Assembly: GCF_006517625.1 (NCBI RefSeq)
Contig: NZ_VHQI01000006.1
Location: 124,001-188,000 of the forward strand
Origin: Mixta tenebrionis
GTDB lineage: Bacteria > Pseudomonadota > Gammaproteobacteria > Enterobacterales > Enterobacteriaceae
Direction: 5' to 3'
Length of the DNA stretch: 64,000 bases
Shown piece after piece: positions 1-8,087 of the stretch; within the stretch, counting starts at the first letter, position 1, and each line of letters begins with the position of its first letter. The position numbers were made by a program, and so were the translations under genes. The notes below the pieces were generated by a model that worked only from the letters and a program-made list of their open reading frames with translations, was not told the origin of the DNA and did not search any database.

Positions 1-65
1 GCGAGCCGGGGGTGAATGTGGTGAAACTGAATATGGCGCTGGATGCGCTGACGGCAGCGCGCTGA
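1..65 (+). CDS. kdpC: KdpC C-terminus (partial): K+-transporting ATPase subunit C
   Basis: Only the last 20 codons are in the window, read in the frame starting at base 3 and ending at TGA 63-65. The tail reads EPGVNVVKLNMALDALTAAR, which resembles the conserved VNVLxLNxALD end of KdpC. KdpC is the small membrane-anchored subunit that stabilises the KdpFABC high-affinity potassium pump. kdpD begins 49 bp downstream on the same strand, which supports the call. The tail is too short to judge integrity of the gene. Confidence 0.8.
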   Translation, partial: EPGVNVVKLNMALDALTAAR

Positions 66-114
66 CGGCCTGCCCCCGCCGGTTGGAAAAACCGCTTCAC
101 CTTCAGGAACCGCG

Positions 115-2787
115 ATGAACGATGAGATAGCCCGCCCCGATCCTGACGCGCTGCTGCAGCACGACAGCCATCGCGGCAAGCTGAAAATCTACTTTGGCGC
201 CTGTGCGGGCGTCGGGAAAACTTACGCCATGCTGCAGGAGGCGCGACGGCTGCGCGCGCAGGGGCTGGACGTGCTGGTTGGCGTGGTGGAAACCCACGGC
301 CGCCAGGAGACGGCGAGCCTGCTGGAAGGGCTAAGCCTGCTGCCGCGGCGCGCCGGCAGGCGGGCGAGCTATGAGGAGTTCGATCTGGATGCGGCGCTGG
401 CGCGGCGTCCGGCGGCGATCCTGATTGACGAGCTGGCGCACAGCAACGCGCCCGGCTCGCGCCATCCAAAGCGCTGGCAGGATATCGATGAGCTGCTGGA
501 GGCGGGCATCGATGTGATGACCACCGTCAACGTGCAGCATCTGGAAAGCCTGAACGATGTGGTGGGCGGCATCACCGGCATCCGGGTGCGCGAGACGGTG
601 CCCGATCCCTTTTTTGATCGCGCCGATGAGGTGGTGCTGGTGGATCTGCCGCCGGACGATCTGCGTCAGCGGCTGAAGGAGGGCAAGGTTTACGTGGGCG
701 ATCGCGCCGAGCGGGCGATTGAAAATTTCTTTCGCAAAGGCAACCTGTTTGCCCTGCGCGAGCTGGCGCTGCGGCGTACCGCCGATCGGGTGGACGATCA
801 GATGCGCGCCTGGCGCGACGTGCAGGGCAGGGAGAAAGTCTGGCATACCCGCGATGCCATCCTGCTCTGCATCGGCGATAACACCGGCAGCGAAAAGCTG
901 GTGCGTACCGCCGCCCGGCTGGCTTCGCGCCTCGGCAGCGTCTGGCATGCGGTATATGTAGAAACGCCCCGGCTCTACCGGCTGTCGGAGGCGCGGAGGC
1001 GCGCCGTGTTACGCACGCTGCGGCTGGCGCAGGAGCTGGGCGCGGAAACCGCCACCCTGGCGGAGGCGGATGAGGCGCAGGCGGTATTGCGCTACGCGCG
1101 CCAGCATAATCTGGGCAAAATCGTTATCGGCCGTCGTCCGACGCGGCGCTGGCGACGCGACAGCTTTGCCGCCCGTCTCGGCCAGCTGGGGCCGGATCTC
1201 GATCTGGTGGTGGTGGCGCTGGAGGAGGCGGCGCGGGAAACGCCCACGACGCTGCACGATACGCGCAGTTTCAGCGAAAAGTGGGCAACTCAGCTGCGCG
1301 GCATGGCGGCGGCGCTGCTGCTGTGCGCGCTGATTACCTTTGCCGGACAGTACTGGCTGCCCGGTTTCGATCCCGCCAACGGCGTGATGATTTATCTGCT
1401 CGGCGTGGTAGTTATCGCGCTGCGCTACGGGCGCTGGCCGTCGGTGGCGGCGACGGTAATGAATATCATCGCCTTCGATCTCTTTTTTATCGCGCCTACC
1501 GGCACGGTGGCGGTTTCCGATCTGCAATATCTGGTCACCTTCGGCGTTATGCTGGCGGTGGGGGTGATTGTCGGCAACCTGACGGCGGGCGTGCGCTATC
1601 AGGCGCGGGTAGCGCGCTATCGCGAGCAGCGGGCGCGCTACCTCTATGATATGGCCCGCTCGCTCAGCAGCGCGTTACGCTATGAGGATATCGCCGCCGC
1701 CAGCCAGCGCAGCCTTTTCGCCACCTTGCAGGCGCGCAGCGCGCTGCTGCTGCCCGATGAGCGCGGCGAACTGCGCGTAACCGGCGACAGCAGCCTGACG
1801 CTGCCGCCCGATGGCGCTATCGCCCGCTGGAGCTTCGGCAAAGGGCAGCCTGCCGGAGCCGGAACCGATACGCTGCCGGCAATGCCCTGGCAGATGCTGG
1901 CGCTGAAAACCCAGCAGCAGATCCGGGGCCTGCTGGTGGTGGAGCCGGAGAACCTGCGCCAGCTGATGATCCCGGAGCAGCAGCGGCTGCTGGAAACCTA
2001 CTGCGTGCTGCTGGCGAACGCGCTGGAGCGTATCGCGCTGGCGCGCAGCGAGGCGGCATCGCGTCTGGCGGCGGAGCGCGAGCAGCTGCGCAATGCGCTG
2101 CTCTCGGCCCTGTCGCACGATCTGCGTACGCCGCTGACGGTGCTGTTCGGCCAGGCGGAGATGCTGATGCTCGATCTCGCCGGGGAAAATTCGGCGTTCG
2201 CGGCGCAGGCGGGGCAGATCCGCGAACAGACCCTCAGCACTATTCGGCTGGTAAGCAATATGCTGGATATGGCGCGCATCGAGTCTGGCGGACTGAACCT
2301 GCGCCAGGAGTGGCTGCTGCTGGAAGAGCTGATCGGCAGCGCGCTAACGCAGCTGGCGGCGATTTTGCCCGGTGAAAGCGTGCAGCTGGCGTTGCCCGAT
2401 CGGCTGATCTGGCTGCACGGCGACAGCACGCTGCTGGAGCGCGTTTTTATCAACCTGCTGGAAAACAGCGTGAAATATGCCGGCGCGCAGACGCCGCGCG
2501 GCATCCGCGCCGCAGAGCATAACGGCAAGCTGCAAATTGAGGTATGGGATAGCGGGCCGGGCATTCCCGCCGGGCAGGAGGAGAAGATGTTCGATAAGTT
2601 TTCCCGCGGCGATAAGGAATCTACCGTGCCGGGCGTCGGGCTGGGGCTGGCGATCTGTAAGGCGATTATCGAAACCCACGGCGGCCAAATCGAGGCGCGT
2701 TCGCCTTCAGCGGGCGGCGTAAGCTTTATTATTACGCTGCCGCAGGCGGAGCCGCCCGCGCTGCCGGAAAGCGAGCAGATGTCATAA
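115..2787 (+). CDS. kdpD: KdpD, turgor/K+-responsive sensor histidine kinase
   Basis: Full-length 890-aa sensor kinase of the Kdp potassium system in the inner membrane. In order it shows an N-terminal KdpD domain with Walker A-like GACAGVGKT at residues 28-36, a USP-like domain at about 250-370, four hydrophobic segments at about 400-500, a GAF-like stretch, and a HisKA/HATPase module. The H-box is SHDLRTPLTVLFG with the phospho-acceptor near His668, followed by the N-box ERVFINLLENSVKYA, DSGPGIP and GVGLGLAI. The start ATG follows caggaa. In E. coli kdpD overlaps kdpE, but here the next gene is yqhA and no response regulator follows. Its partner must be encoded elsewhere or be missing. Confidence 0.96.
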   Translation: MNDEIARPDPDALLQHDSHRGKLKIYFGACAGVGKTYAMLQEARRLRAQGLDVLVGVVETHGRQETASLLEGLSLLPRRAGRRASYEEFDLDAALARRPAAILIDELAHSNAPGSRHPKRWQDIDELLEAGIDVMTTVNVQHLESLNDVVGGITGIRVRETVPDPFFDRADEVVLVDLPPDDLRQRLKEGKVYVGDRAERAIENFFRKGNLFALRELALRRTADRVDDQMRAWRDVQGREKVWHTRDAILLCIGDNTGSEKLVRTAARLASRLGSVWHAVYVETPRLYRLSEARRRAVLRTLRLAQELGAETATLAEADEAQAVLRYARQHNLGKIVIGRRPTRRWRRDSFAARLGQLGPDLDLVVVALEEAARETPTTLHDTRSFSEKWATQLRGMAAALLLCALITFAGQYWLPGFDPANGVMIYLLGVVVIALRYGRWPSVAATVMNIIAFDLFFIAPTGTVAVSDLQYLVTFGVMLAVGVIVGNLTAGVRYQARVARYREQRARYLYDMARSLSSALRYEDIAAASQRSLFATLQARSALLLPDERGELRVTGDSSLTLPPDGAIARWSFGKGQPAGAGTDTLPAMPWQMLALKTQQQIRGLLVVEPENLRQLMIPEQQRLLETYCVLLANALERIALARSEAASRLAAEREQLRNALLSALSHDLRTPLTVLFGQAEMLMLDLAGENSAFAAQAGQIREQTLSTIRLVSNMLDMARIESGGLNLRQEWLLLEELIGSALTQLAAILPGESVQLALPDRLIWLHGDSTLLERVFINLLENSVKYAGAQTPRGIRAAEHNGKLQIEVWDSGPGIPAGQEEKMFDKFSRGDKESTVPGVGLGLAICKAIIETHGGQIEARSPSAGGVSFIITLPQAEPPALPESEQMS

Positions 2788-2804
2788 ATTGTTAACGCAT
2801 CGGT

Positions 2805-2810
2805 TATACT
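2805..2810 (+). promoter_or_regulatory. Probable -10 box of yqhA
   Basis: TATACT lies 32 bp before the yqhA ATG, in the 55-bp gap after kdpD. No good -35 hexamer is found at 17 bp. TTGTTA at 2789-2794 is only 10 bp away. The call rests on the near-consensus -10 alone. Confidence 0.35.
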
Positions 2811-2842
2811 AACGCGCTTTATTGGTAAACAAACTGGATCTT

Positions 2843-3346
2843 ATGGAACGTTTCACCGAAAACCTGATGTATGCGTCACGCTGGCTGCTGGCGCCGGTTT
2901 ATATCGGGCTGTCGCTGGGATTGCTGGCGCTGGCCATTAAGTTTTTTCAGGAAATCCTGCATCTGTTGCCGCATATCCTGGAGATTGCCGAAAACGATCT
3001 GATCCTGATCCTGCTGTCGCTGGTGGATATGACGCTGGTCGGCGGCCTGCTGGTGATGGTGATGCTCTCCGGCTATGAGAATTTTGTCTCGCGGCTCGAT
3101 ATTGATGACCACAAAGAGAAGCTGAACTGGCTCGGCAAGATGGACTCCGGCTCGCTGAAAAACAAAGTAGCGGCCTCGATTGTAGCCATCTCCTCGATCC
3201 ACCTGCTGCGGGTGTTTATGGATGCGCGCAGCATCGCCAACGATAAGCTGATGTGGTACGTCATTATTCACCTGACTTTCGTGCTGTCGGCGTTTGTTAT
3301 GGGTTATCTGGACGCGATGTCGCGCCGGGATAAAAAAGTTAGCTAG
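2843..3346 (+). CDS. yqhA: YqhA family (UPF0114/TIGR00645) membrane protein
   Basis: A 167-aa protein close to E. coli YqhA in length (164 aa). It begins [20 protein letters not shown], a family signature, and has about three to four hydrophobic segments: residues 15-35, 55-80, 105-125 and 135-155. A charged loop containing the family motif [19 protein letters not shown] sits between them. The function of the family is not established, and an inner-membrane location is expected. ATG 2843 is preferred over an upstream TTG at 2822 because it aligns with the family N-terminus. A terminator follows at 3401-3430. Confidence 0.9.
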   Translation: MERFTENLMYASRWLLAPVYIGLSLGLLALAIKFFQEILHLLPHILEIAENDLILILLSLVDMTLVGGLLVMVMLSGYENFVSRLDIDDHKEKLNWLGKMDSGSLKNKVAASIVAISSIHLLRVFMDARSIANDKLMWYVIIHLTFVLSAFVMGYLDAMSRRDKKVS

Positions 3347-3400
3347 CGGCGCAAAAGGCGCCGGTTATCTGCCGCCGCTCGCCTGAGGGCGGGCGCCGTG

Positions 3401-3430
3401 AACCACGCCCTGCGGCGTGGTTTTCTTTTC
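3401..3430 (+). terminator. Rho-independent terminator after yqhA
   Basis: A perfect 9-bp stem, AACCACGCC/GGCGTGGTT, with tetraloop CTGC, is followed by TTCTTTTC. It sits 54 bp after the yqhA stop and upstream of the antiporter start. It separates the two transcripts. Confidence 0.8.
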
Positions 3431-3517
3431 CCCGCTTGTAACTACTCATTTCTCCGCGCCAGCCAGGGATATATGCCAGGCTTAATTTATTCAGTTGGCG
3501 ACTATCACGGGAGTAGT

Positions 3518-4921
3518 ATGGATTTCCTTGGCTGGACCGCCGCCAGCGGCGGGCTATTGCTGGTTATGTCACTGGCGTCGAGCTGGATTCGTCGCGGCCC
3601 GGTGACCTCCTTTGGACTGTTTTTACTGATTGGCATCCTGTTCGGCCCCTGGGCGCTGGATCTGGTCAGGCTTAACGTACTGACCCACCCGGACATTACC
3701 GCACATATCACCGAAATCACTATGGCCGCCTCGCTGTTTATTACCGGGCTGAAGCTGCGTCTGCCGCTAAAGTTCAGCAACTGGCGTATCGGTACGCTGC
3801 TGGCCTTTCCCGCCATGCTGCTGACGGTGCTGGGAACGATGGCGGTAGTGCACTTTATTACCGGCTTTCCCTGGCCGCTGTCGCTGGCGTTTGCGGCGAT
3901 CGTCGCGCCAACCGATCCGGTGCTGGCGAGCCTGATCTCGGTGAACCATGCGGGCGACGATGATGCGCTGCGCGTGGCGCTCTCCAGCGAGGCGGGGCTG
4001 AATGACGGCTCGGCGCTGCCGCTGTTAATGCTGGCGCTGCTGCTGGCGCAGGGAAACGAACCTGTCTCCGCCGGGATGTTCGGCCACTGGCTGATAAAAG
4101 ATGTGCTGTGGGCATTCATCGTCGGCACGCTGATTGGCTACTTTCCGGGACGGCTGATCGGCATCCTGGCGACCCGACTGCGCAGCGCGCACAGCGATAC
4201 GGCGCCGAACGATTTCCTGGCGCTGGCGCTGATCGCGCTCAGCTATGCGCTGGCGCAGTATGTGGAGGCCTCCGGCTTTCTCGCCGCCTTTGCCGCCGGT
4301 ATTGGGCTGCGACGCGCCGAGGTTTACGTGGTGCGCAAACATCCGCCGCAACAGCTGCCGGAAGAGGCGCGCATGAAGCCCGCGGAGCTGCTGGTGAATC
4401 CCAATCAGCGGCATATGCAGGAAGATTACGGCCCGGCGCACTCGGTGGGGCTGGTGGTGGGCGACGCGCTGTCGTTTGGCGATACGGTAGAACGGCTGCT
4501 GGCGGCGCTGATGGTGGTGGCGCTTGGCGCTACCCTGGCGCTGCACTGGAATAGCACCGGCCTGCTGTTGGCGGCAATATTGTTTTTTGTGATTCGCCCG
4601 CTGGCGGTCTGGGTTGCGACTATTGGCACCGGCACGCCGGCGCGGCGGCGCTGGCTGCTTGGCTGGCTGGGCATTCGCGGCATCGGCAGTATTAACTATA
4701 TCGCCTATGCCTGGATGCACGGCATGGACGGGCCGCAGGCTAACGCGATGGCAGATATGGCGCTGACGCTGGTCGCCGCCAGCGTGGTGATTCATGGCAT
4801 GACCGTGACGCCGCTGCTGGCCCGACGCCAAAACCGACTGGCGGCGCGGCGTGAGGCGGAGCGACAGCGTAACGACGCGGCTACGCCGGCCGATGCCGGA
4901 CGCGACGAGGAAAAGAGGTAG
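3518..4921 (+). CDS. CPA1-type cation:proton antiporter
   Basis: A 467-aa multispanning inner-membrane protein with about 12 hydrophobic segments. It shows the CPA1/NhaP hallmarks APTDPVLASL and SSEAGLNDGSALPL, where the conserved ND pair sits in the ion-translocation helix. It probably exchanges Na+ or K+ for H+. ATG 3518 is chosen because a ggGAGtag ribosome-binding site lies just upstream. An in-frame upstream start at 3398 would run through the terminator hairpin and is rejected. The ion specificity cannot be read from sequence. Proximity to kdp suggests, but does not show, a role in potassium balance. The C-terminal ~25 residues are charged and cytoplasmic. Confidence 0.88.
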   Translation: MDFLGWTAASGGLLLVMSLASSWIRRGPVTSFGLFLLIGILFGPWALDLVRLNVLTHPDITAHITEITMAASLFITGLKLRLPLKFSNWRIGTLLAFPAMLLTVLGTMAVVHFITGFPWPLSLAFAAIVAPTDPVLASLISVNHAGDDDALRVALSSEAGLNDGSALPLLMLALLLAQGNEPVSAGMFGHWLIKDVLWAFIVGTLIGYFPGRLIGILATRLRSAHSDTAPNDFLALALIALSYALAQYVEASGFLAAFAAGIGLRRAEVYVVRKHPPQQLPEEARMKPAELLVNPNQRHMQEDYGPAHSVGLVVGDALSFGDTVERLLAALMVVALGATLALHWNSTGLLLAAILFFVIRPLAVWVATIGTGTPARRRWLLGWLGIRGIGSINYIAYAWMHGMDGPQANAMADMALTLVAASVVIHGMTVTPLLARRQNRLAARREAERQRNDAATPADAGRDEEKR

Positions 4922-4927
4922 GAACAA

Positions 4928-4949
4928 GGGCGGCCCGTACGGGCCGCCC
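4928..4949. terminator. GC-rich hairpin between convergent antiporter gene and adhP
   Basis: A perfect 9-bp inverted repeat, GGGCGGCCC-GTAC-GGGCCGCCC, fills the 32-bp gap between two convergent genes. T-tracts are weak on both sides (TTGTTCC on the minus strand). A shared bidirectional terminator is the likely role. Confidence 0.6.
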
Positions 4950-4953
4950 GCGC

Positions 4954-5970
4954 TTATGACTTCATGGCGAAATCGATCACCATGCGGCCACGGATTTTAC
5001 CGTTTTCCATCTCGTGGAAAATATCGTTGATGTCGCCAATCGCGCGACGCGTAACGTGCGGCACCACCTTGCCTTCGGCGGCGAACTGGAACGCTTCCGC
5101 CAGATCTTCACGGGTGCCGACCAGCGAGCCGACCACTTCGATGCCGTCCAGCACCAGACGTGGAATATTCAGACTCATTGATTCCGGCGGCAGGCCGACC
5201 GCGACGATGCGGCCGCCGGCGCGCATGGCGTCAACCGCCGAATTAAAGGCCGCTTTTGCTACGGCGGTAACCACCGCGGCATGGACGCCGCCGACGCGCT
5301 CCTGAATGATTTTCGCCGCGTCCTCGTTGCGCGAGTTGATCACCATATCGGCGCCCATTTCGCTGGCGAAGGCGAGCTGATCGTCATTGATATCGATGGC
5401 GATCACCTTCGCGTTGAAAACGTTCTTCGCATACTGCAACGCCAGGTTGCCCAGCCCGCCGAGACCGTAGATGGCGATCCATTTACCGGGACGGATGCCG
5501 GAAACCTTAACCGCCTTGTAGGTGGTCACGCCCGCGCAGGTGACGCTGCTGGCCGCTGCCGGATCCAGGCCGTCCGGCACCTTAACCGCATAGTCGGCAA
5601 CCACGATGCACTCCTCCGCCATGCCGCCGTCAACGCTGTAGCCGGCGTTTTTGACGTTACGGCAGAGCGTTTCGTTGCCGCTGTTGCAATATTCACAGTG
5701 GCCGCAGCCCTGATAAAACCAGGCGACGCTGGCGCGATCGCCTGGCTTGAGTGAGGTCACGCCGGGGCCGATCTCTTCGACAATTCCAATCCCCTCATGA
5801 CCAAGAATAATCCCGGTGGTATCGCCAAAATCGCCGTTCTTTACGTGCAGGTCGGTATGGCATACGCCGCAACACTCCATTTTCAGGCGGGCTTCACCAT
5901 ACTCCAGCGCGCGCAGCGTTTTTTCCACAACCTCAACACGATGATCTTTGGTTACAACTGCTGCTTTCAT
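4954..5970 (-). CDS. adhP: AdhP, zinc-dependent alcohol dehydrogenase
   Basis: A 338-aa cytosolic medium-chain dehydrogenase that oxidises ethanol or propanol-type alcohols with NAD+. Visible features are the catalytic-zinc motif [11 protein letters not shown] and GHEG near residues 35-65, the structural-zinc cysteines [15 protein letters not shown], and the Rossmann glycine run [15 protein letters not shown]. Length and sequence match E. coli AdhP. The start at 5970 is preceded by GGGAGAGA and begins [17 protein letters not shown]. The longer in-frame upstream start lacks family similarity. It is divergent from the GH15 gene across about 250 bp. Confidence 0.94.
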   Translation of the reverse strand: MKAAVVTKDHRVEVVEKTLRALEYGEARLKMECCGVCHTDLHVKNGDFGDTTGIILGHEGIGIVEEIGPGVTSLKPGDRASVAWFYQGCGHCEYCNSGNETLCRNVKNAGYSVDGGMAEECIVVADYAVKVPDGLDPAAASSVTCAGVTTYKAVKVSGIRPGKWIAIYGLGGLGNLALQYAKNVFNAKVIAIDINDDQLAFASEMGADMVINSRNEDAAKIIQERVGGVHAAVVTAVAKAAFNSAVDAMRAGGRIVAVGLPPESMSLNIPRLVLDGIEVVGSLVGTREDLAEAFQFAAEGKVVPHVTRRAIGDINDIFHEMENGKIRGRMVIDFAMKS

Positions 5971-6216
5971 GACATGTCTCTCCCTTGATGAGATAACAAC
6001 GTATCCTGGGTTCAAACGAACAGGCGGAACGTGGCGCGCCGCTAGCGCGCCTCTCTGCATGCTACCTGGTTTGAGGTAGACGCAGCGCGTTGATTGTTCA
6101 GAGTGTGACAACGATCACCGGTGTACTACGCTTTAAATAACCCTGCCAGCGTAACGCGACGCAGCAACTTTGCCGCGCGCGCTGCGTCGCCGTTCAGCTA
6201 AAGGACCCCGTTAACT

Positions 6217-8043
6217 GTGAAAAATATGACCTACGAAGCGCCCGCGCGCGATCAAGGCTATGCCGGACTGGGCGACTACGCCGCCATTGGCGAAGGCCGT
6301 TCCGTGGCGCTGATCGCGCCTGATGGCGCTATCGACTGGTGGTGCGCGCCTAATCTCGATTCGCCGCCGCTGTTCGATCGCATTCTGGATGGTGACTACG
6401 GCGGCTATTTTCAGGTAGTGCCCGCTGCGCCGTGGCGCATGCAGCGCAGCTATCGTGAAAACAGCAACGTGCTGGAAACGCGCTATCAAACCGACGGCGG
6501 CGAGGTGCTGATAACGGAGTCGCTTAACAGTACGCTGGCGGGACGTCTGCCGTGGAACGAGCTGGCGCGTCGCGTTGAGGGAGTGCGCGGCGAGGTGGCG
6601 ATGAAGGTAATTTTTCAGCCCGGCACGCGGGCGGAAACCTGCTCGCCCTGGCTGAACAGGGTTAACGGTCATCCGGTGTATCACGTCGGCGAGCTGATGG
6701 CGATGCTGCGCCTGAGCGATGATGTGCAGATCGAGACGTGCGATGATGTGCGTCTGACCGCCGCCTTTACCGCCACCTCCGGCTCGCGTAGCCTGGTAGC
6801 GCTGGTCACCACCGAGCGAGAGCCGCTGGCGATTCCGGCGCCGGAGAAGATCGATGAGCGTATCGAAACCAGCCATACCGCCTGGCGTGACTGGGCCGAC
6901 GGGCTTTACTGGCACGGGCCTTACGATAGCCACGTCAGGCGCTCGGCGCTGGCGCTGAAGTTTCTCTGGTATTCGCCGACCGGCGCGCTGGCCGCGGCGG
7001 CTACTACCTCGCTGCCGGAAAAGTTGGGCAACGATAAAAATTACGATTACCGCTACGCCTGGATACGCGACGCCTGTCTGATAATTAAAGCCTTCGTCTA
7101 TCTGGGTTCGCTGGAGGACTGTAAGGCGGCCTTCTCCTGGCTGTCGCATACTATCCGGCGCCACGACGGCGGCCTGCGCGCCTGCTATACGCTGGAAGGC
7201 GGCCAGGTGCCGGAAGAACGCAACCCGCCGCTGGCAGGCTATCGTAAAACGCAGCCGGTGCGGGTGGGCAACAACGCGCGCGATCAGATTCAGCTCAGCA
7301 TGTATGGCGATATGCTGGCGACCGCGCGGCTGTTTATCGCTGCGGGTCACGTGCTGGATCTCTCCACCTCGCGCCTGCTCGGCAAGCTGGCGAATCACTG
7401 CGCCGACAGCTGGCGGCAGAAGGATTCCGGCATCTGGGAGCTGCCGGAGGAGCAGCACTACACCCATTCGAAAATGGCCTGCTGGCTGGCGCTCGATCAG
7501 GCGGTGGCGCTGGCGCGCGACAGCCATATCGAACCGACCTGGGTGCAGCGCTGGGAGCGCGAACGCGATCGCATTCGCGACTGGGTGGAAACCCACTGCT
7601 GGTCGGAACGTCGTCAGGCTTACACCTTTTACGCCGGGACGGAGCGGCTGGATGCGGCGGTGGCTCTGACGCACTATTACGGCAGCAAAGTAAATCCGCA
7701 GCGCATGCTGTCAACGCTGACGCAGATCCGCGAGGAGCTGGGAGAGGGCGGCGTGATGCTCTACCGCTATTCTGACGTAGAGAAAGAAGAAGCGACCTTT
7801 GTCGCCTGCGCCTTCTGGCTGGTAGAGGCGCTGGCGGAACTGGGCGAGCGCGACGAGGCGCGGCGCGCCATGGATGAAATTCTGCAGCAGCTCTGCCAGC
7901 ACGGCAACGTTGAGATCTTTAACGAGATGTTTGATACCCGCACGCAGAGCTGGCTGGGCAATATGCCGCAGGGACTAAGCCACCTGTCGCTGGTCTGCGC
8001 GGCGAAGGCGCTGTCGGAGGATAATCCGGGCCATCAGGTGTAG
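6217..8043 (+). CDS. Glycoside hydrolase family 15 (glucoamylase/trehalase-like) protein
   Basis: A 608-aa protein without a signal peptide, so cytosolic. It has the N-terminal trehalase-like domain (GDYAAIGEGRSVALIAPDGAIDWWC) and an (alpha/alpha)6 GH15 catalytic domain. Family motifs are YRYAWIRDACLIIKA, VGNNARDQIQLSMYGD, GIWELPEEQHYTHSKMACW, which carries the likely acid Glu, and EEATFVACAFWLVEAL, which carries the likely base Glu where most relatives read EGTF. Substrates could be trehalose, maltodextrin or dextran-type glucans. The start is a GTG 11 bp after AAGGA. ATG 6226 is an alternative. Confidence 0.88.
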   Translation: MKNMTYEAPARDQGYAGLGDYAAIGEGRSVALIAPDGAIDWWCAPNLDSPPLFDRILDGDYGGYFQVVPAAPWRMQRSYRENSNVLETRYQTDGGEVLITESLNSTLAGRLPWNELARRVEGVRGEVAMKVIFQPGTRAETCSPWLNRVNGHPVYHVGELMAMLRLSDDVQIETCDDVRLTAAFTATSGSRSLVALVTTEREPLAIPAPEKIDERIETSHTAWRDWADGLYWHGPYDSHVRRSALALKFLWYSPTGALAAAATTSLPEKLGNDKNYDYRYAWIRDACLIIKAFVYLGSLEDCKAAFSWLSHTIRRHDGGLRACYTLEGGQVPEERNPPLAGYRKTQPVRVGNNARDQIQLSMYGDMLATARLFIAAGHVLDLSTSRLLGKLANHCADSWRQKDSGIWELPEEQHYTHSKMACWLALDQAVALARDSHIEPTWVQRWERERDRIRDWVETHCWSERRQAYTFYAGTERLDAAVALTHYYGSKVNPQRMLSTLTQIREELGEGGVMLYRYSDVEKEEATFVACAFWLVEALAELGERDEARRAMDEILQQLCQHGNVEIFNEMFDTRTQSWLGNMPQGLSHLSLVCAAKALSEDNPGHQV

Positions 8044-8053
8044 CGCCACGCGA

Positions 8054-8085
8054 CAAAGGCAGGCTGAACGCTCAGCCTGCCTGTC
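8054..8085. terminator. Bidirectional terminator between GH15 gene and DUF262 operon
   Basis: A perfect 10-bp stem, GGCAGGCTGA-ACGC-TCAGCCTGCC (8058-8081), lies in the 44-bp gap between convergent genes. The minus-strand exit reads TTTGTCG and the plus-strand exit TGTCGG. The tails are weak but the stem is strong. Confidence 0.65.
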
Positions 8086-8087
8086 GG

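Noticed and set aside
3398-3517. N-terminal extension of the antiporter
   Set aside because: It would translate through a terminator hairpin; ATG 3518 has a good ribosome-binding site and fits the first membrane helix.
4025-4927. 300-aa antisense open frame opposite the antiporter
   Set aside because: Arg/His/Gln-rich shadow; the plus strand encodes a recognisable transporter.
6211-7674. 487-aa open frame antisense to the GH15 gene
   Set aside because: A GC-rich shadow frame with His/Arg/Gln-rich, low-information sequence. The plus-strand frame has clear family motifs.
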